64,000 nt of DNA, from positions 10,528,368-10,592,367 of the forward strand of contig NC_059481.1 of the NCBI RefSeq assembly GCF_018139145.2, in the 5' to 3' direction. A model generated the notes under the pieces. The model did no database searches, had not been told where the DNA came from, and saw nothing but the letters and a program-made list of their open reading frames with translations. This document shows positions 36,544-52,970 of the stretch, piece after piece; position 1 is the first letter of the stretch, and every line of letters begins with the position of its first letter. The stretch comes from Gymnogyps californianus (lineage: Eukaryota; Chordata; Aves; Accipitriformes; Cathartidae). Position numbers and translations under genes: made by a program.

Positions 36544-37635
36544 GTAATACTGATGCAGTCTTCTTATTGTATATTTGTGTGACTATGCTAAAAAAAAAAA
36601 AGCTATTGCTTGCTGATATTAGGTATCTCTCCTAAGAGATGGCTGTAATAGTGTATTTTTAATGTAGCACGTGGGGAGGGGGGAGAAAAGGAAAACCAAG
36701 TCAGCCCTTCATTATATGAATTATTCGTAGCTGTAAAATGTGTATTAAAAAGCCTGTGTATTTAAACATGAACTACTTTCAGTGCACTACTAGATATGAT
36801 TTTGTGCTTACCATAGTATTATAGAACAGGGGCTTCAAAACCTGGCAGAAACTACTCATGTGCAAGAAGAGCTCTCTGTTGTGGTTTGTAAAGCTGCCAT
36901 CTTAGCTCACTTTCTTGTTAAAACCCACTGCCATCGCAATAATTACGAATGAGTCTTAATTGCCATTATTTAGGCAAATGAGAATATGTAATTTCATCTT
37001 TCTTGAACTCTCTTCATTTTTGTATTTCATACTTGGACCGATCCACAACCTTTTTGTCTCCCACACTTCATCTTTACCTAACTTATAGTCTACAGCTCAG
37101 TAAAAACGGACTTATCCTTGACTGCCTGCCAAAAGGTATATAAAACGAAATTTAGAGCGCTTAAGTTCAGAATTATGGTGTTGGTCATGAGTCATAACCT
37201 TCTGAGCTGTGATTGTCCTTCATTTTAAAATTCCAGCTTTGCCTTGGCAAGAAAGATACTCCCTTCACCAGCTTACTATAAATGCTGCGGCGAATGGTAT
37301 TAGTTATTTTTGGAAAAAGAAGAGCTTTTAAGAATGATCATTTCACCCACCCATAGAATCCTGATGTATATTTAATAGTAATCCACAGTTCTGAAAAGTG
37401 AAATCATACATTTTTTTGAAATGAAAATGTCTGCATGCTTCTTGCTGTTGAAACTGGATTAAATTAATCAAGAAGGAAATGATAGATGCTGATTTATCTT
37501 TCCTTTTTCCATGTGGCTTCTATGCTCTTAATGTAATGCTAGAGAAAGCATTAAATATAGTAATTCTTTTCTACTCATTGATGTTTCTGGCACTTGTTAA
37601 GTTGTGAAAAATAATCAATTCCTTTCTTTTTAAAG
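36544..37635 (+). other. MYO5A: MYO5A intron 6
   Basis: AT-rich intron of 1092 bp with an A-run just after the donor region (36588-36600) and nothing else recognised. The acceptor is CTTTTTAAAG. Confidence 0.9.
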
Positions 37636-37717
37636 GCAGAAGAGGAGAGAAATTACCACATCTTTTACCAACTTTGTGCCTCTGCAGCATTACCTGAGTT
37701 TAAAACTCTACGATTAG
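37636..37717 (+). CDS. MYO5A: MYO5A exon 7 (residues 253-280)
   Basis: Codes for [20 protein letters not shown] then EFKTLRL and the first base of Gly280. The [10 protein letters not shown] helix is conserved across myosins and follows the switch I strand. Length is 82 bp with donor G|GTATGA, a moderate match to the consensus. AALPEF agrees with bird rather than mammal myosin-Va as I recall them. Confidence 0.97.
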
Positions 37718-39223
37718 GTATGAAATTCACATTCATTGTGTTGTGCAATTGTAGGTACAAAGCAGCATCTCTGAGCTTTTTGATCCATAGAACCAAAAGA
37801 AGAATTGCTGGCTTTTAAATTCTAAACTTTCAAACCTTCAAATACTAAAATATATTGAAAATAACTAAAATGGCAGATCTCAGACTTTCTGTTCTTTAGA
37901 TAGAACGAAAGTAACAGATTTGTTTATTCAGCATACTCTAATACACTGCAGTTGTAATCACTAGGACTTACTATGTCCTGGATTCCAGAGTAGCTTTCCA
38001 GTGGCAAGTGTGACATTCTCTTCTCTTGGTCCTTTAAAACCTTTTTTCCATGGCTTCAGCTACTAGAGAATTTCACCATTTCTGGCATAAGCACCTGAAA
38101 AGCTTATTTTGCATCTGCATACTTTCACTTGGGCTGTTACCAACAATTACTTTACCATCTCTGCTAACCTGGTGATCACAAAACTGATAAGTGAAATTTT
38201 TTATTTTTCAAATTAAAGTGTTGATAACGGAAAGCTTTCTCATTTAACAGGAACTGGTACTTTGTAAAAGAAAGGCATGATGATGACCTTGAGACAGGCA
38301 ATCACCTCATCATTTTTAAAATACAATATAAATTTCAGTGCTTCTTGTATATATTTAAAAGTTAGCTTCATAGTGGGAAAACCGCACAGCCTGTCAGTGC
38401 TGATTTCTGAAATATCGTTCTGGTTTTGAAGTGTTTCTCTGCTCTTCTGCACTATCCTGGCACATTTAGGATTCACATCTGCTGACACAGGAAAGAAAGG
38501 AACTGATGTAATTATAACTAAAGAAGCCATTTAGCAGACTCCTCTTTCAGCATTCTTGAAACCTTAGCAGATCAGAAGAAAAGGAGTCTGTTACTGCAGC
38601 TGGAAGCATGGCCACTGAAACCATAGGAATTTACACAGTACCCAGGAGAGCTACTGCTCTCCCAGTGAAGCCCAGTGCTGTCCCCAGAGTGGTGTGAAGC
38701 TATCAGTTCTCCAACCATGACTTCTCAGCCAGAACGGATCACAGATACTCATAAGACTAAACCAGACCATAAATTAGAAACAAGAAGAAAATGGGGAAAA
38801 TAGAATTTTTAAAATATCCTGATGCAATAAGAGCATAATAATATCTGCCACATAATTCCAAAGTGCTGCTGCTGTCAACTCTGCACCTACCTTACACCTG
38901 GGTGGTTGGCTCAGACTTGGAGAATAATTGCTTCCAAAGTGATAATTCCACAGGTGTGGAAGTCTGAACCAAGGTTAGGTAGAGACTATGCTTGAGGGCC
39001 TATTGTAGGAACCAGGTAGCTTAAGAATACTTATTTGCACTGTTAGATCTTGAAAAAATTTTTCTCCAGAATAAGTGGGTCCTATGAGCCAGAAGGCAAA
39101 AATATACTGACATATTTCAAGTCATGGATTCTGCCAAGAGCAACTTAATCATTACACAGCTTTACAGATGTGCTGTGAATTTCTGCATCAGTGTGTGTAA
39201 AAGATTTGTTTTTTCTCTTACAG
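37718..39223 (+). other. MYO5A: MYO5A intron 7
   Basis: Noncoding intron of 1506 bp ending in a good acceptor, TTTTTCTCTTACAG. The minus-strand open frame at 38240-38530 has no recognisable product. No repeat family identified. Confidence 0.9.
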
Positions 39224-39331
39224 GGAATGCAAATTACTTTCACTATACAAAGCAAGGTGGAAGCCCTGTGATTGATGGTGTCAATGATGCTAAGGAAATG
39301 GTAAACACCAGGCAGGCCTGCACTTTGCTAG
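39224..39331 (+). CDS. MYO5A: MYO5A exon 8 (residues 280-316)
   Basis: Codes for [20 protein letters not shown] then [16 protein letters not shown] and one base of Gly316. This is part of the upper 50-kDa subdomain of the head. The exon is 108 bp, from phase 1 to phase 1. Its sequence is close to the chicken protein; human differs at several surface positions here. Confidence 0.97.
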
Positions 39332-39825
39332 GTAATTTGTAAAACAGTCATATCCCAAATCCAATGTACTAGCAAGTGTTTTCTATGTTGTTTGTGTATG
39401 TTTTCTTCATACTCTGTTGTGTTTAAAAACAGGAGAGTTTGATAAACTTTGGGACTGAGATACTTTTATTGCATTAAGAAGGTATTTAAATTGCAGTGGA
39501 ATCACATAGCTAGTGTAGGAGGAGCATGCATTATATGAACATAAATGGTGGATTCCCTTGGTGTAGCATATACAGTGTTGGAGGTCACTGACAAAGCACT
39601 TTGAAACAGCAAATTAAATAGTTCATTTTAATGGATTTTTTTTTTGCATCTGGTTGTAAAATGTTTTTAATAGAAGTGGAGCCAAGCAGTACTGTCAAAT
39701 GCCAAAGTCTCTGAAAAAAACATGCAGCGGTCACTGTTTTTCTCTTAATAAAACTTTTCATCAGCTGCAGCTTGTGGTTCTTTATTTCTCTCTCCATTCA
39801 AAACATTTTATTCATAATTTTTCAG
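39332..39825 (+). other. MYO5A: MYO5A intron 8
   Basis: A short intron of 494 bp from GTAATT to ATTTTTCAG. The minus-strand open frame across it is a chance frame in AT-rich sequence. Confidence 0.92.
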
Positions 39826-39932
39826 GAATTAGTGATTCCTACCAGATGGGAATTTTTCGAATCCTTGCTGGCATCCTTCACTTGGGCAACGTGGAGTTTG
39901 CATCTCGGGATTCTGACAGCTGCACTATTCCT
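39826..39932 (+). CDS. MYO5A: MYO5A exon 9 (residues 316-351)
   Basis: Codes for [20 protein letters not shown] then [16 protein letters not shown], a helix and loop of the upper 50-kDa subdomain. The [11 protein letters not shown] block is a hallmark of myosin heads. The exon is 107 bp and ends in phase 0 with the strong donor CCT|GTGAGT. Confidence 0.97.
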
Positions 39933-42459
39933 GTGAGTAGTAGATGAGCTGAAGGGCATGGTTTCTACTCTGACAGTTCTGCCTTCTGCTTATTTGCAGG
40001 GACCCCTTCTGAAGAAGAGTAACAATATAAAAACGCAAGCAATGTGTTTATTTCTAATTTTTTAACATTTTCACAGTTCTTTTTGCAGATGGATTCAACT
40101 CTTCTCAGTTTAGAGGCTTTAGACAGTACTCTCTGTATTATAACAGTGGCTGCCTTAATTTCATTTCAAAACTGTAATTGATCTGTCCTAGAGAAGTATA
40201 CCAGACAGGCTAGCTTTGAAGTCCTGGGCAGGTGTCTAGATCTAGATTCCTACATGAATACATTCCCTGCCTACAGTAAATACTTTGCAGGATGGTTTTT
40301 TTTTAATGTTAAATGCCAAAATGGCCTAAATAATTGCAAAGCAAATGCTTTGCAAAGTCCTCTGGGATGTCTAGACATAAGCATAGGATATACAGATCTG
40401 ATTCGCGTGACTCATCTAAATGTTGTGGTTTTATCAGTCCTTTTTTACCTTTGTGGAGGTCAGCAATGAGGACTGCATAGTCTGATCTGAAAAAAAACTC
40501 CTCATGATGTGAGGACTAAGGCTTCTTACTGAAGTCCATGTTCTGGAGATGAGAAACAAAAAAGATCTGGCTTATCACTCTTCCTTGTATTGACAAGCGA
40601 CCGGTTTCTCCTTTTGCCTTTCCTTGAATGTCTACTGCTGGACTACACAGCCTTCATCTTTCTCTCTCTTCAAATAGTAGCAACAGTTGCTGGGTTTTTT
40701 TCTCATTTTACTATCAGTCGCTTTCTCAAGAATCTGCAGTAGCAGTTTCTGGAGCTGAGACAACAGGTCCTTCATCGGGCCACAGATGATCAGTGTGCCT
40801 GGTCTGACACCATCTGTCCGTGGGATCTAATGGATAGCTGCTGTGAAACCACAGCAATAGTCTGGCTCTTTGGTGTGTCTTAAAAAGATTTTCACTACAA
40901 AGAAAGCATCATTTAATGATCACAGGTAGAAAGCTGATGAGCCCCAGGACATGATGAGCTAGCCTGTGTTGTAATGGGTATCTCCAATGCAGGAATCCCA
41001 CTGAATGAGCTAGTACAAAGCTGCAAATTCCTGTGCAATCCTATCCTGACCTGGTCAACATCTAGCAGGCGGTGAATGTCTGCTCAATGGCATCTGCTAC
41101 CTGAGCCGTGCTGTTCTCTGATAATAGCCATGTCATTGCAGAGCTCTGCAGACCGGTCTGCCTAGGAAGCGCTGGCATGGTGATACAATGGTGGTGCTTC
41201 AGGGAGCTCAGCAAAGGGCTCCGCATGGTGCTGTGTGAATGAATCAGTTTGTTTAATGTCAGCTTGAGTAACCCTAATGTGACACTCTTTTGTGCAATGT
41301 TCATTATTATTATTACTTTATTATTGTCTTCTGAGCCGCTTAAAGTGGCATGGCTAAACTGAAAGAAGACATGCTCAGTTAACTGCATTTTGGAGGTGTC
41401 ACAGCACTGCCATGAGACCTGTATGCTGTAAGGACTGGAAGAAGCCCCAGAGAAGTCAGAAGGATGTGGAAATAGAAAGATAAAGCTGATGTACCCTGAA
41501 GCTACTGGGCATGTAGTAACAGTCCGCTGTAATCTGTCCTTGTCAAGATACTGCTTGTCAGCGTGCTGTTGAGCCACTGGGTGCAAAGTGAATGTGATGA
41601 GGAAGTAGTGTTAGGGGAGTTCCTTAGGAGGAAAGACCTGTCTGTCCTCCTTGAGTTCTAGCTATTGGTTTGCTTGTTAGTCACGAGGTGTAGTATCTTA
41701 ACTCATTGAGTGGTAAGCGTACCATGTTTTTTATGCAGAAATCTTATATACCGATCTCAGTGTGCAAGCCTTGCTAGTTGATTTTACTTGGTTAAACAAA
41801 GGTCAATTTTTTCACTTGTGCAGTCCAATTTGAGAGTTAGAGAACATCACTTGTGTGCTCCAATCTCTTCATGTTTGTCTCCAGAGTTCACTGACAAAAT
41901 ATGGTGTTAAATACTGAGACCAGAGCACTAAAGCCCTTCCATACTTTTCTTTGTTCTTGTTGGGCTGTGATGCTGCATTGCCAATCACTCCCTGCCATGG
42001 ATGTATGATGCGTGGTGCAGACGAGAGCACCACTCGGGAGCTGTAGTCCATTCTGTCCCCAGCACACAGCTGATGTCCTGTCCTCTGCATTTCTCTAGCT
42101 TCTTCACTCAAAACTGAGTTAGTTATAAGAATTCAAAATACCAAGTCCATCCCTGTGAAGCTAGGTGATTCATTTTTGTGAAGGTTGCGGGTTCCCTGTG
42201 TGGGGCTTTTTGGTGAACATAAGTATAGTAAAATGCCTTTAGGGAAACTGTGATTCACTAGTTTACTTCAGTGCTGTGAATGTGGTAAGTAGGTAGGGAA
42301 CTTGTTACGTTTTGAAGGAGGAAGAGCTGAGGAAGCTGCTGTTGCTGCTTATTGTTGTGCTTATTGTTGGATCACTGCAGGCAGGTAGTTCTGATTGCGT
42401 GATTGCATGTATGCTATTGGTAATACTGTTTCAAGACCTAACAAGATTGTTTTTATCAG
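39933..42459 (+). other. MYO5A: MYO5A intron 9
   Basis: A 2527-bp intron with the acceptor TTTTTATCAG. The stretch 40680-41590 has unusually open minus-strand frames, including one of 174 codons, which I could not identify. Two short perfect palindromes occur at 40334-40355 and 41148-41161. No known transposon or gene recognised. Confidence 0.85.
40334..40355. repeat. Short palindrome, 10-bp arms
   Basis: TTGCAAAGCA and TGCTTTGCAA are exact reverse complements separated by AA. In AT-rich DNA such a short palindrome may arise by chance. Confidence 0.8.
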
Positions 42460-42725
42460 CCCAAGCATGAACCCCTCACCATCTTCTGCGACCTCATGGG
42501 TGTGGAGTATGAAGAGATGGCCCACTGGCTTTGCCATAGGAAACTCGCAACTGCCACTGAAACCTACATCAAGCCAATTTCTAAACTTCATGCCATCAAT
42601 GCCAGAGATGCACTTGCCAAACATATCTATGCTAATCTCTTTAACTGGATTGTAGATCATGTGAACAAAGCCCTTCACGCTACTGTAAAACAGCATTCTT
42701 TCATTGGAGTGTTGGACATTTATGG
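42460..42725 (+). CDS. MYO5A: MYO5A exon 10 (residues 352-440)
   Basis: Codes for [57 protein letters not shown] and [12 protein letters not shown]. This is the upper 50-kDa subdomain, including an actin-facing loop, and the start of switch II (DIYG, residues 437-440). The exon is 266 bp and splits the Gly440 codon GG|A. The acceptor is TTTTTATCAG and the donor GTGAGT. The region also carries a long minus-strand open frame, a shadow of the real coding strand. Confidence 0.98.
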
Positions 42726-46851
<4,126 letters not shown>

Positions 46852-46977
46852 ATGCCAAAAGGCTCAGACGATACTTGGGCCCAAAAACTATACAATACTC
46901 ATTTGAATAAATGTGCCCTCTTTGAAAAACCACGTTTGTCAAATAAGGCTTTTATCATCAAGCACTTTGCTGACAAG
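46852..46977 (+). CDS. MYO5A: MYO5A exon 13 (residues 515-556)
   Basis: Codes for [20 protein letters not shown] then [20 protein letters not shown] and DK. It covers the helix-loop-helix of the lower 50-kDa subdomain that makes strong actin contacts. The exon is 126 bp, phase 0, with acceptor TTCCATAG and donor AAG|GTAAGG. Confidence 0.98.
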
Positions 46978-49212
46978 GTAAGGACTTTTCCTCTGGTACC
47001 TCTTTCTGTGGCTGGTGTTGCTGAGTGTGTGCACGGGAGGGGATCCTGGAGTGAGCGGCTGTTGCAGGCAGCGACTGGGCAGCGGCATCCCTGGCTCTAC
47101 TCAGCTTCTGGCAAAATGTGTGCCTGTCTGTACACCCGATCAGGAGAAGAAAGTTGACCTGGCAGCTCTGCAGAGCCAGGAACACAAGCGAGCTCCTGAC
47201 TCCTGTCACATGCTGTAACCACTAACCATCCTTTTTCAAAATATGACAGCTTAGTATATTTGCAATTCACAGCATGATTGTATCAATTCCAGTTATGCTA
47301 TAGAAATACACAAAATAGAAAATCATATCTCTCACTGTAGTTTTAGCTAAAGAGCAACAACAAAACTATGTTGGTTTTGCTGCCATCTTAACGTGTAAAC
47401 AGGAAAGAGGCTAACACACCCTTGTTCTTATCACTGGAGCAGTGTGTACTGCTCCCATCCTCACCTCTGCTGGTTAGTGAACAGCTATTTCTAGGAAGCT
47501 GGACGAGGGGTATCTCAGTGGAGTGCATGCGTTGTTCACACATGCATCATCAAACTGAGCAACTCCTCAGGTTAAAATAAAATTAAAAAATTAAAAATCC
47601 TGTTTAAGATAAATGTCCTGTTAAACAAAGAAGCTGCCTCAGAATATTGTCAGCTTTGTCAAAAAAAGTTTGGAGAAGCTCTGGGATTCTTATCAGTAGG
47701 TCTGTACGTGCTGACATGGGGGGTTGGAGGCCTTTATTTGCCTCCACTTGATTTCTCCCAGGTTCTTGAATTTATGCGTAGAAGAGGCATCCTGTTCTTG
47801 TTGCGTCTAGTGTTACCTTAATGAAAGCAGCAGGAACATCTCTGTAACTGTTTAGATTCGTGAGTTCTGTTTTATTTGGTGGATGAGAGAACAAGAAGGA
47901 TTTAATTAATATTTCATATACTGTTCATTAGGCTAGATGTTGATATTTGAAAACAAGGCTTTCCTATGCCTAGTCTGAGCAGTGAGGGCCAAGGAAAGCT
48001 GAAAGTAGCTCCAAGCGGGTATTGACAAAGCTCTGAGCTCTGATGCGCTGTCTGTGCTAAGCATTTTATGCTTTCCTGTGTGCTTACGTGCATGCATACA
48101 GACATCTTGAAGGAAAAAAAAAAAGCTGTAGCTGGCAGGTTAGTAACCTCTGTGCCTTGACGTTGTCTTCTCTGGGAGAAGGCAGAGATTCTGCTGCCCT
48201 CTCGTGGCATTGTCTCCCGCAGTAAGAACATTTATGGTACCTGAAGTAATGTTCAGAGCAGGCTTTCAGCTGTGGAGAGACCTTGGGGAGATCCTCTGCC
48301 TTCTTGCCCCCGAGGAATTTTTTGAAATGTGTTGCAGCTCGGGGTATAGTATCGTTGTGTAAGTAGTGATAAATGGCTGTACTGGAAGAGGGGCTGCTGA
48401 TGGCTATCAGTCTGTCTGCTCTGAAAGGACAAAATTGCTATAAGGGTCTGCTCTTGTATTTTATAGTCTGCACTTCTGGTGGTACAAGATTAAAGAGTTA
48501 GTGTGAGACACTTCATGAGAGTTAGCATACTTACTTTAATTCATATTGAATTCTAAGGTATAGACTTTTGACAATAGTTTTTGGTTTCTGTTCAGCCTTG
48601 AGTTAGGACAGTGAAATAAATACTAGGTTTTTATCTGACGCTCTGGCTCTTCTTTGGTCCAGGAGACTCCGTGGCCCCATGATAGAAGATTGTTACGTAT
48701 TGTCACAACATTCAGACTTTTTATTGCTTCTGGTAAAAATAGTCTTTCTGAGTACAAATGAGGCATTTTCATAATAAGCTGCAGGCAGATCTACTTATTG
48801 CCTCTCAGCTAATGAGATGAGATACTATGTTCTCAGTTGCATCTGGATTTCATACAATTTTGCAGCCCTGGTAACTTCAGTGAAGGAGATGCTCAACACA
48901 CATTTTGATTCTTCACCTTTACTGTAACCATTCAATCGTGCTGTCTTACCACAAGCATCTCTCAGCAGTGAAATATATCTGGTATACTGCAGTAACAGTA
49001 TTCATCTCTATATGTTTTCATGTTTTACGTTTTACTGGAAAATATTCTCTTTGAGGAAAATCTATATTTAACAAAGATGCACTTGGGAGCTGATATTTTC
49101 AACATCCACAAGAATTATCTGTTTCAAATGTGAATGTTATAGCTGGTGAATTCTATGCAAAATATTCTTATTAAATACTTCTAATAGTTTTTTGTCAATT
49201 GATTGTTTTCAG
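46978..49212 (+). other. MYO5A: MYO5A intron 13
   Basis: Noncoding intron of 2235 bp with several short open frames of no recognised identity. No repeat family identified. The acceptor is TTGTTTTCAG. Confidence 0.9.
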
Positions 49213-49296
49213 GTGGAATATCAATGTGAAGGCTTTTTGGAAAAGAATAAAGACACAGTTTATGAAGAACAAATTAAGGTCCTAAAATCAAGTAAG
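49213..49296 (+). CDS. MYO5A: MYO5A exon 14 (residues 557-584)
   Basis: Codes for [20 protein letters not shown] then IKVLKSSK, the strand and helix before loop 2. The exon is 84 bp, phase 0 at both ends, with donor AAG|GTTAGT. Confidence 0.97.
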
Positions 49297-52200
49297 GTTA
49301 GTATAAGGATTATTTTTTTTTTCTTCTTTTGCAGTTATGAATCCTTGAATTAAGGGTCATATAAAATTTCTTATAAACCTAGGAAATATTTCTCCCTTAG
49401 TATCAGATCAACTGGAATTGAACATAGTTTGTGTTTTACTTGGCTATCTGTATGAATTTAGAAAGTCCTGTAGTCTAATTTTGCTCCATGTAAGATCAAT
49501 CTATATTTAGCCAGTGATTTCACTGTTTGGGTTTTTTTCTCTTTTGGGTTTTGGTTTTTTCTTTTTTTTTTTTTTTTTTTTTTACTTTTCACAAAACTTT
49601 GCTATATTTTCTGTAAGGGCATCAAGGACTTCTAATATACTATAGTAGTATAAGAAGGCTTAACAGTTAAGCTCTTAATTTTGTAACCTGAAAACAGAAG
49701 CTCCTTGTTTATGGCCTGACAGTTGAGCGGAAACTTCTGGAGGAGAGACAAGTTCTGTTCCAGAAGCAAAATGAGAGAGGAATGAAATAGATAGACACTA
49801 AGAACACTAACCAGAATTTATGGAGTCTTGCCTTCTTGGTATCTATGAAAGAAAGATAACATCTAAATTGAAAAATACTGCAGGAAGCAATATTATAGAA
49901 CAGGCCTTCAGTGGCATCGTCTGCTTTTTTTAATGGCAAAAATGCTAGTTGTGCCCCTCTGAAATGTAAAAGCAACTAACTTGACATTGCGCTGTGATGG
50001 CTGTTGGAAATTTGCTAGCTCTAATGGCCCAGGAAGCTGGGTATCAAGGACAGGCTATTTAAAATTATGCTATTCCATCAGGAAAACCAACATTTTTCTG
50101 TTTCTATTCTGAGCAGGTATATGAAGCCAAATGATTAAAACATGTAGTATAATGAAAAACCACAGCAGATTTTCCACTGAGAGAAGTGTTGAAGTGGTTT
50201 GAGTGAAGTCAGTTGCTGTGTGTGTGGGAGGCAGGTGGCATCCTCAGGGAGCTGGCAGGGACCAGCCGCCTGTGTAGCTCCGGCTCTGCCACGGCGCGGC
50301 AGTGCGCTGTGCAGGGTGGAGGTGCAGGGGTGCTCCGAGGGATGTAGTCCAGTGAGTAAGGGATGATGGGGAAATAGCTGCCATAAGAGCATGACAACAG
50401 CTCGGGCGGGCTCAGTAGGTTGAGTCAATTCAGTCTAAACACTAAGAAACAACATGGTTTTCCCCAATGGTAAATTTTACCAAAACCAATGTTTTTTTAA
50501 AAAAAAAAATTTCAACTGTGAAGAAAAGAGATTTTCAAAAGAAGAATGTTTCATTTTTGTTTTTCAGCAGGGCCTCTTTATTAGTAATTGTAGTGGGATT
50601 GCATTTCTGATTTTTTTTTTTTTGGTTGTTGTTGCTGTTTTCTGGGTTTGCTGTGCACATTCAACAGAAGGTAATTCTAAATTGAATGCATCATCTGTCA
50701 CCCTGCCCATGCCCACTCTCACATACAGCTTGAATGCTTCTTTGCTTTCCAAAGTGCATGACACACTGCTCTTGGCAGGCACTGTAGTGTTTAGCTATTT
50801 ATTTTGGCCTTCTCTGTAAATCCACCCACAGGACCTCTTTGAACTAGTTCAGTTTCCATGCATGTATCATGAAAGCAATACAACAGTCCTCAGCTTTTAT
50901 GCTTGCTACTGGCATGTTGTTAAAATCTTCTATTGTGGTTCTGTATTGAAAGAAATGATCTGTAAGATTGTTAGCAGCATGTCTGTTAAGTCATCTGAAA
51001 AAATTACAGGGAAAAAATGCTTGCTTGCCTGTTTTCTGCCACGTGAATTATCTGCCCTTTGATCAGTGTTTTCCCTCTCTTTGAACACTCCTAGTGTTCT
51101 GTGAAACAAAGAATATCGGTAAGATACTAAAAACCAAAACCAAATGAAAACATGAATGCCCCCACAGCGTGGATCATCTCAGCAATGCTCTCCTGTTGTT
51201 GACCTCTGCTGCAGAAGGCCAAACATAGCTCCTTTCTTCTGCATGCAGTAACTGAGGCAGTGTCTATGAAAATGGCGCCTTTAAAATGCACTTGCCCATT
51301 TTTACAGGCAGATTTTCCCAGGGTTGAAAAAAGGGAATGAGACTTACGTACTGATAGCTTAGAAAAGCTCATCCATCTGCAATCCAGACACTGGGGACCC
51401 CCTTCCCACCCCTGGTGTGTGAGAGCATCAGGAGTTTCAGACAAAAAATACTGCATTCAAATAAGTTTCTGTATGGGATGAAAAGACTTGGCTCTGTAGC
51501 TCAGATGCCTGTGCATACCGACTCACTCCATCTGACCGCAGGCAGCTGAATGAGGTGGTGGTGGCCCAATCATCCTGAACTCTTCGTTGAGTCAGTGGAA
51601 GGAGACGGGCCAAATCACCCTCTGGAAATGTCATTCTTCCACCAGCTACAGAGGTAATCTAAGGTGATTGTGCTCCTAATCCGGCAGACTCAGGTGAGAT
51701 AAAGCTAAGCTGTGATACTCCTTTTTTAGTTCAGGAATTTAGGATACCTTTGTAGCATTCATAGTCATTATATTATGCTGGAGTGCTGTGCTGGATGCTA
51801 CTGAGGAACGTTTGATGCCTTCTGCTAGCCCATCTGGCACAACCACAGAGCACAAGTACCATTTTGTTGCGCAGCATGTTTCATTGGATATCGTGCATGC
51901 TCACCAAGTTTTATAAGGCAAAACCAATTTTTTTATTTTTTAGGTTGTACTTAGCCCAAGCACTTTCTAGCACTGAAAATTGAATGCTCCTATCTCTTGG
52001 GAGAAAATGCACAGATGCTAGATAAAAGATTATTCATTGACAGGTAGACAAGTTCAGATTTTCTTACTCTTATAATGCTTCTGAAGTGCTATAGTTGTCA
52101 GTAGAAAGACCTGGTGGTATTATTTTTAGTTATAAGTTACTTCAAAGCAGCTATTATGTATGGGTGTATTTTGTAGCCATGAGAGAAAGGGAACCGGAAG

Positions 52201-52808
52201 CCCTGAGTGATATTTGGAAAGATGTTTCAGGTTTTTCCTCCAATCCCACTGGCCTGAGAGTAGATCTTCAGTCAGATTAATTTGGCTAATGATTTTTTTT
52301 AGTTGATGGTTCCTCTTTTAAGTTGATTATTTCGATTTAGAGTGATAAAGCAGGAATATTCTTTGTTGCCTGCTGGGTTATTCAGTGTCCTAGATATTTC
52401 TCAACCACAAAGGAGTCTGATGCACCAATGGAATATGAGAGGACCCTGTTGTTTCCTTCTTAGATCAAAGCAGCCATTTATAATTGCAGTTGGTACTTAT
52501 GAAACTGCTGTCAGTATCTAACAGTTTCATGTGGAAGCTATTGCTGCCTCTATGAAAAAAAACTCAAATCAGAATTTTATCTTCAGAAGGAGACTCACTG
52601 ATCAAACCCACAAAACTTTTAGTATTAAATCATGGCCCACTCACTATACTACTAGCTTGAATGCTTTTTTGCATTTGTCCTCATGTGGAGTTCAATAAAA
52701 ACCCAGTGCTTACAAAAACTGAGCCTGGATTCTAACTACCTTAAGCACAAATGGGTGCAATCACTTGCTGGATTCCTAACCTCTGTATTTTTTCTGCTGT
52801 TATACCAG
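49297..52808 (+). other. MYO5A: MYO5A intron 14
   Basis: A 3512-bp intron with a T22 run at 49562-49583. Open frames around 49.7-51.6 kb show no exon structure. No mobile element recognised. The acceptor, TTATACCAG, follows a T-rich tract. Confidence 0.88.
49562..49583. repeat. T22 homopolymer
   Basis: Twenty-two consecutive T in intron 14, preceded by a T- and G-rich stretch. The exact length is uncertain in any assembly. Confidence 0.9.
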
Positions 52809-52970
52809 TTTAAGCTGCTACCAGAGTTATTCCAGGATGAGGAGAAGGTGCTCAGTCCCACGTCAGCAACCCCTTCAGGGCGCGTACCTTTGTCTCGAAC
52901 GGCTGTAAAACCTGCCAAGGCCAGGCCAGGTCAAGCCAACAAGGAGCATAAGAAAACTGTGGGACATCAG
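52809..52970 (+). CDS. MYO5A: MYO5A exon 15 (residues 585-638), loop 2
   Basis: Codes for [40 protein letters not shown] and [14 protein letters not shown]. This is the lysine-rich surface loop 2 at the 50/20-kDa junction, which tethers the head to actin electrostatically. Loop 2 is the most variable part of the head, and this copy differs from the chicken and human loops I recall in several positions ([19 protein letters not shown]) while keeping the basic character. The exon is 162 bp, phase 0, with donor CAG|GTGAGT. Confidence 0.96.

Noticed and set aside
42361..42696. A 111-codon minus-strand open frame over exon 10
   Set aside because: It is the antisense shadow of the conserved MYO5A exon.
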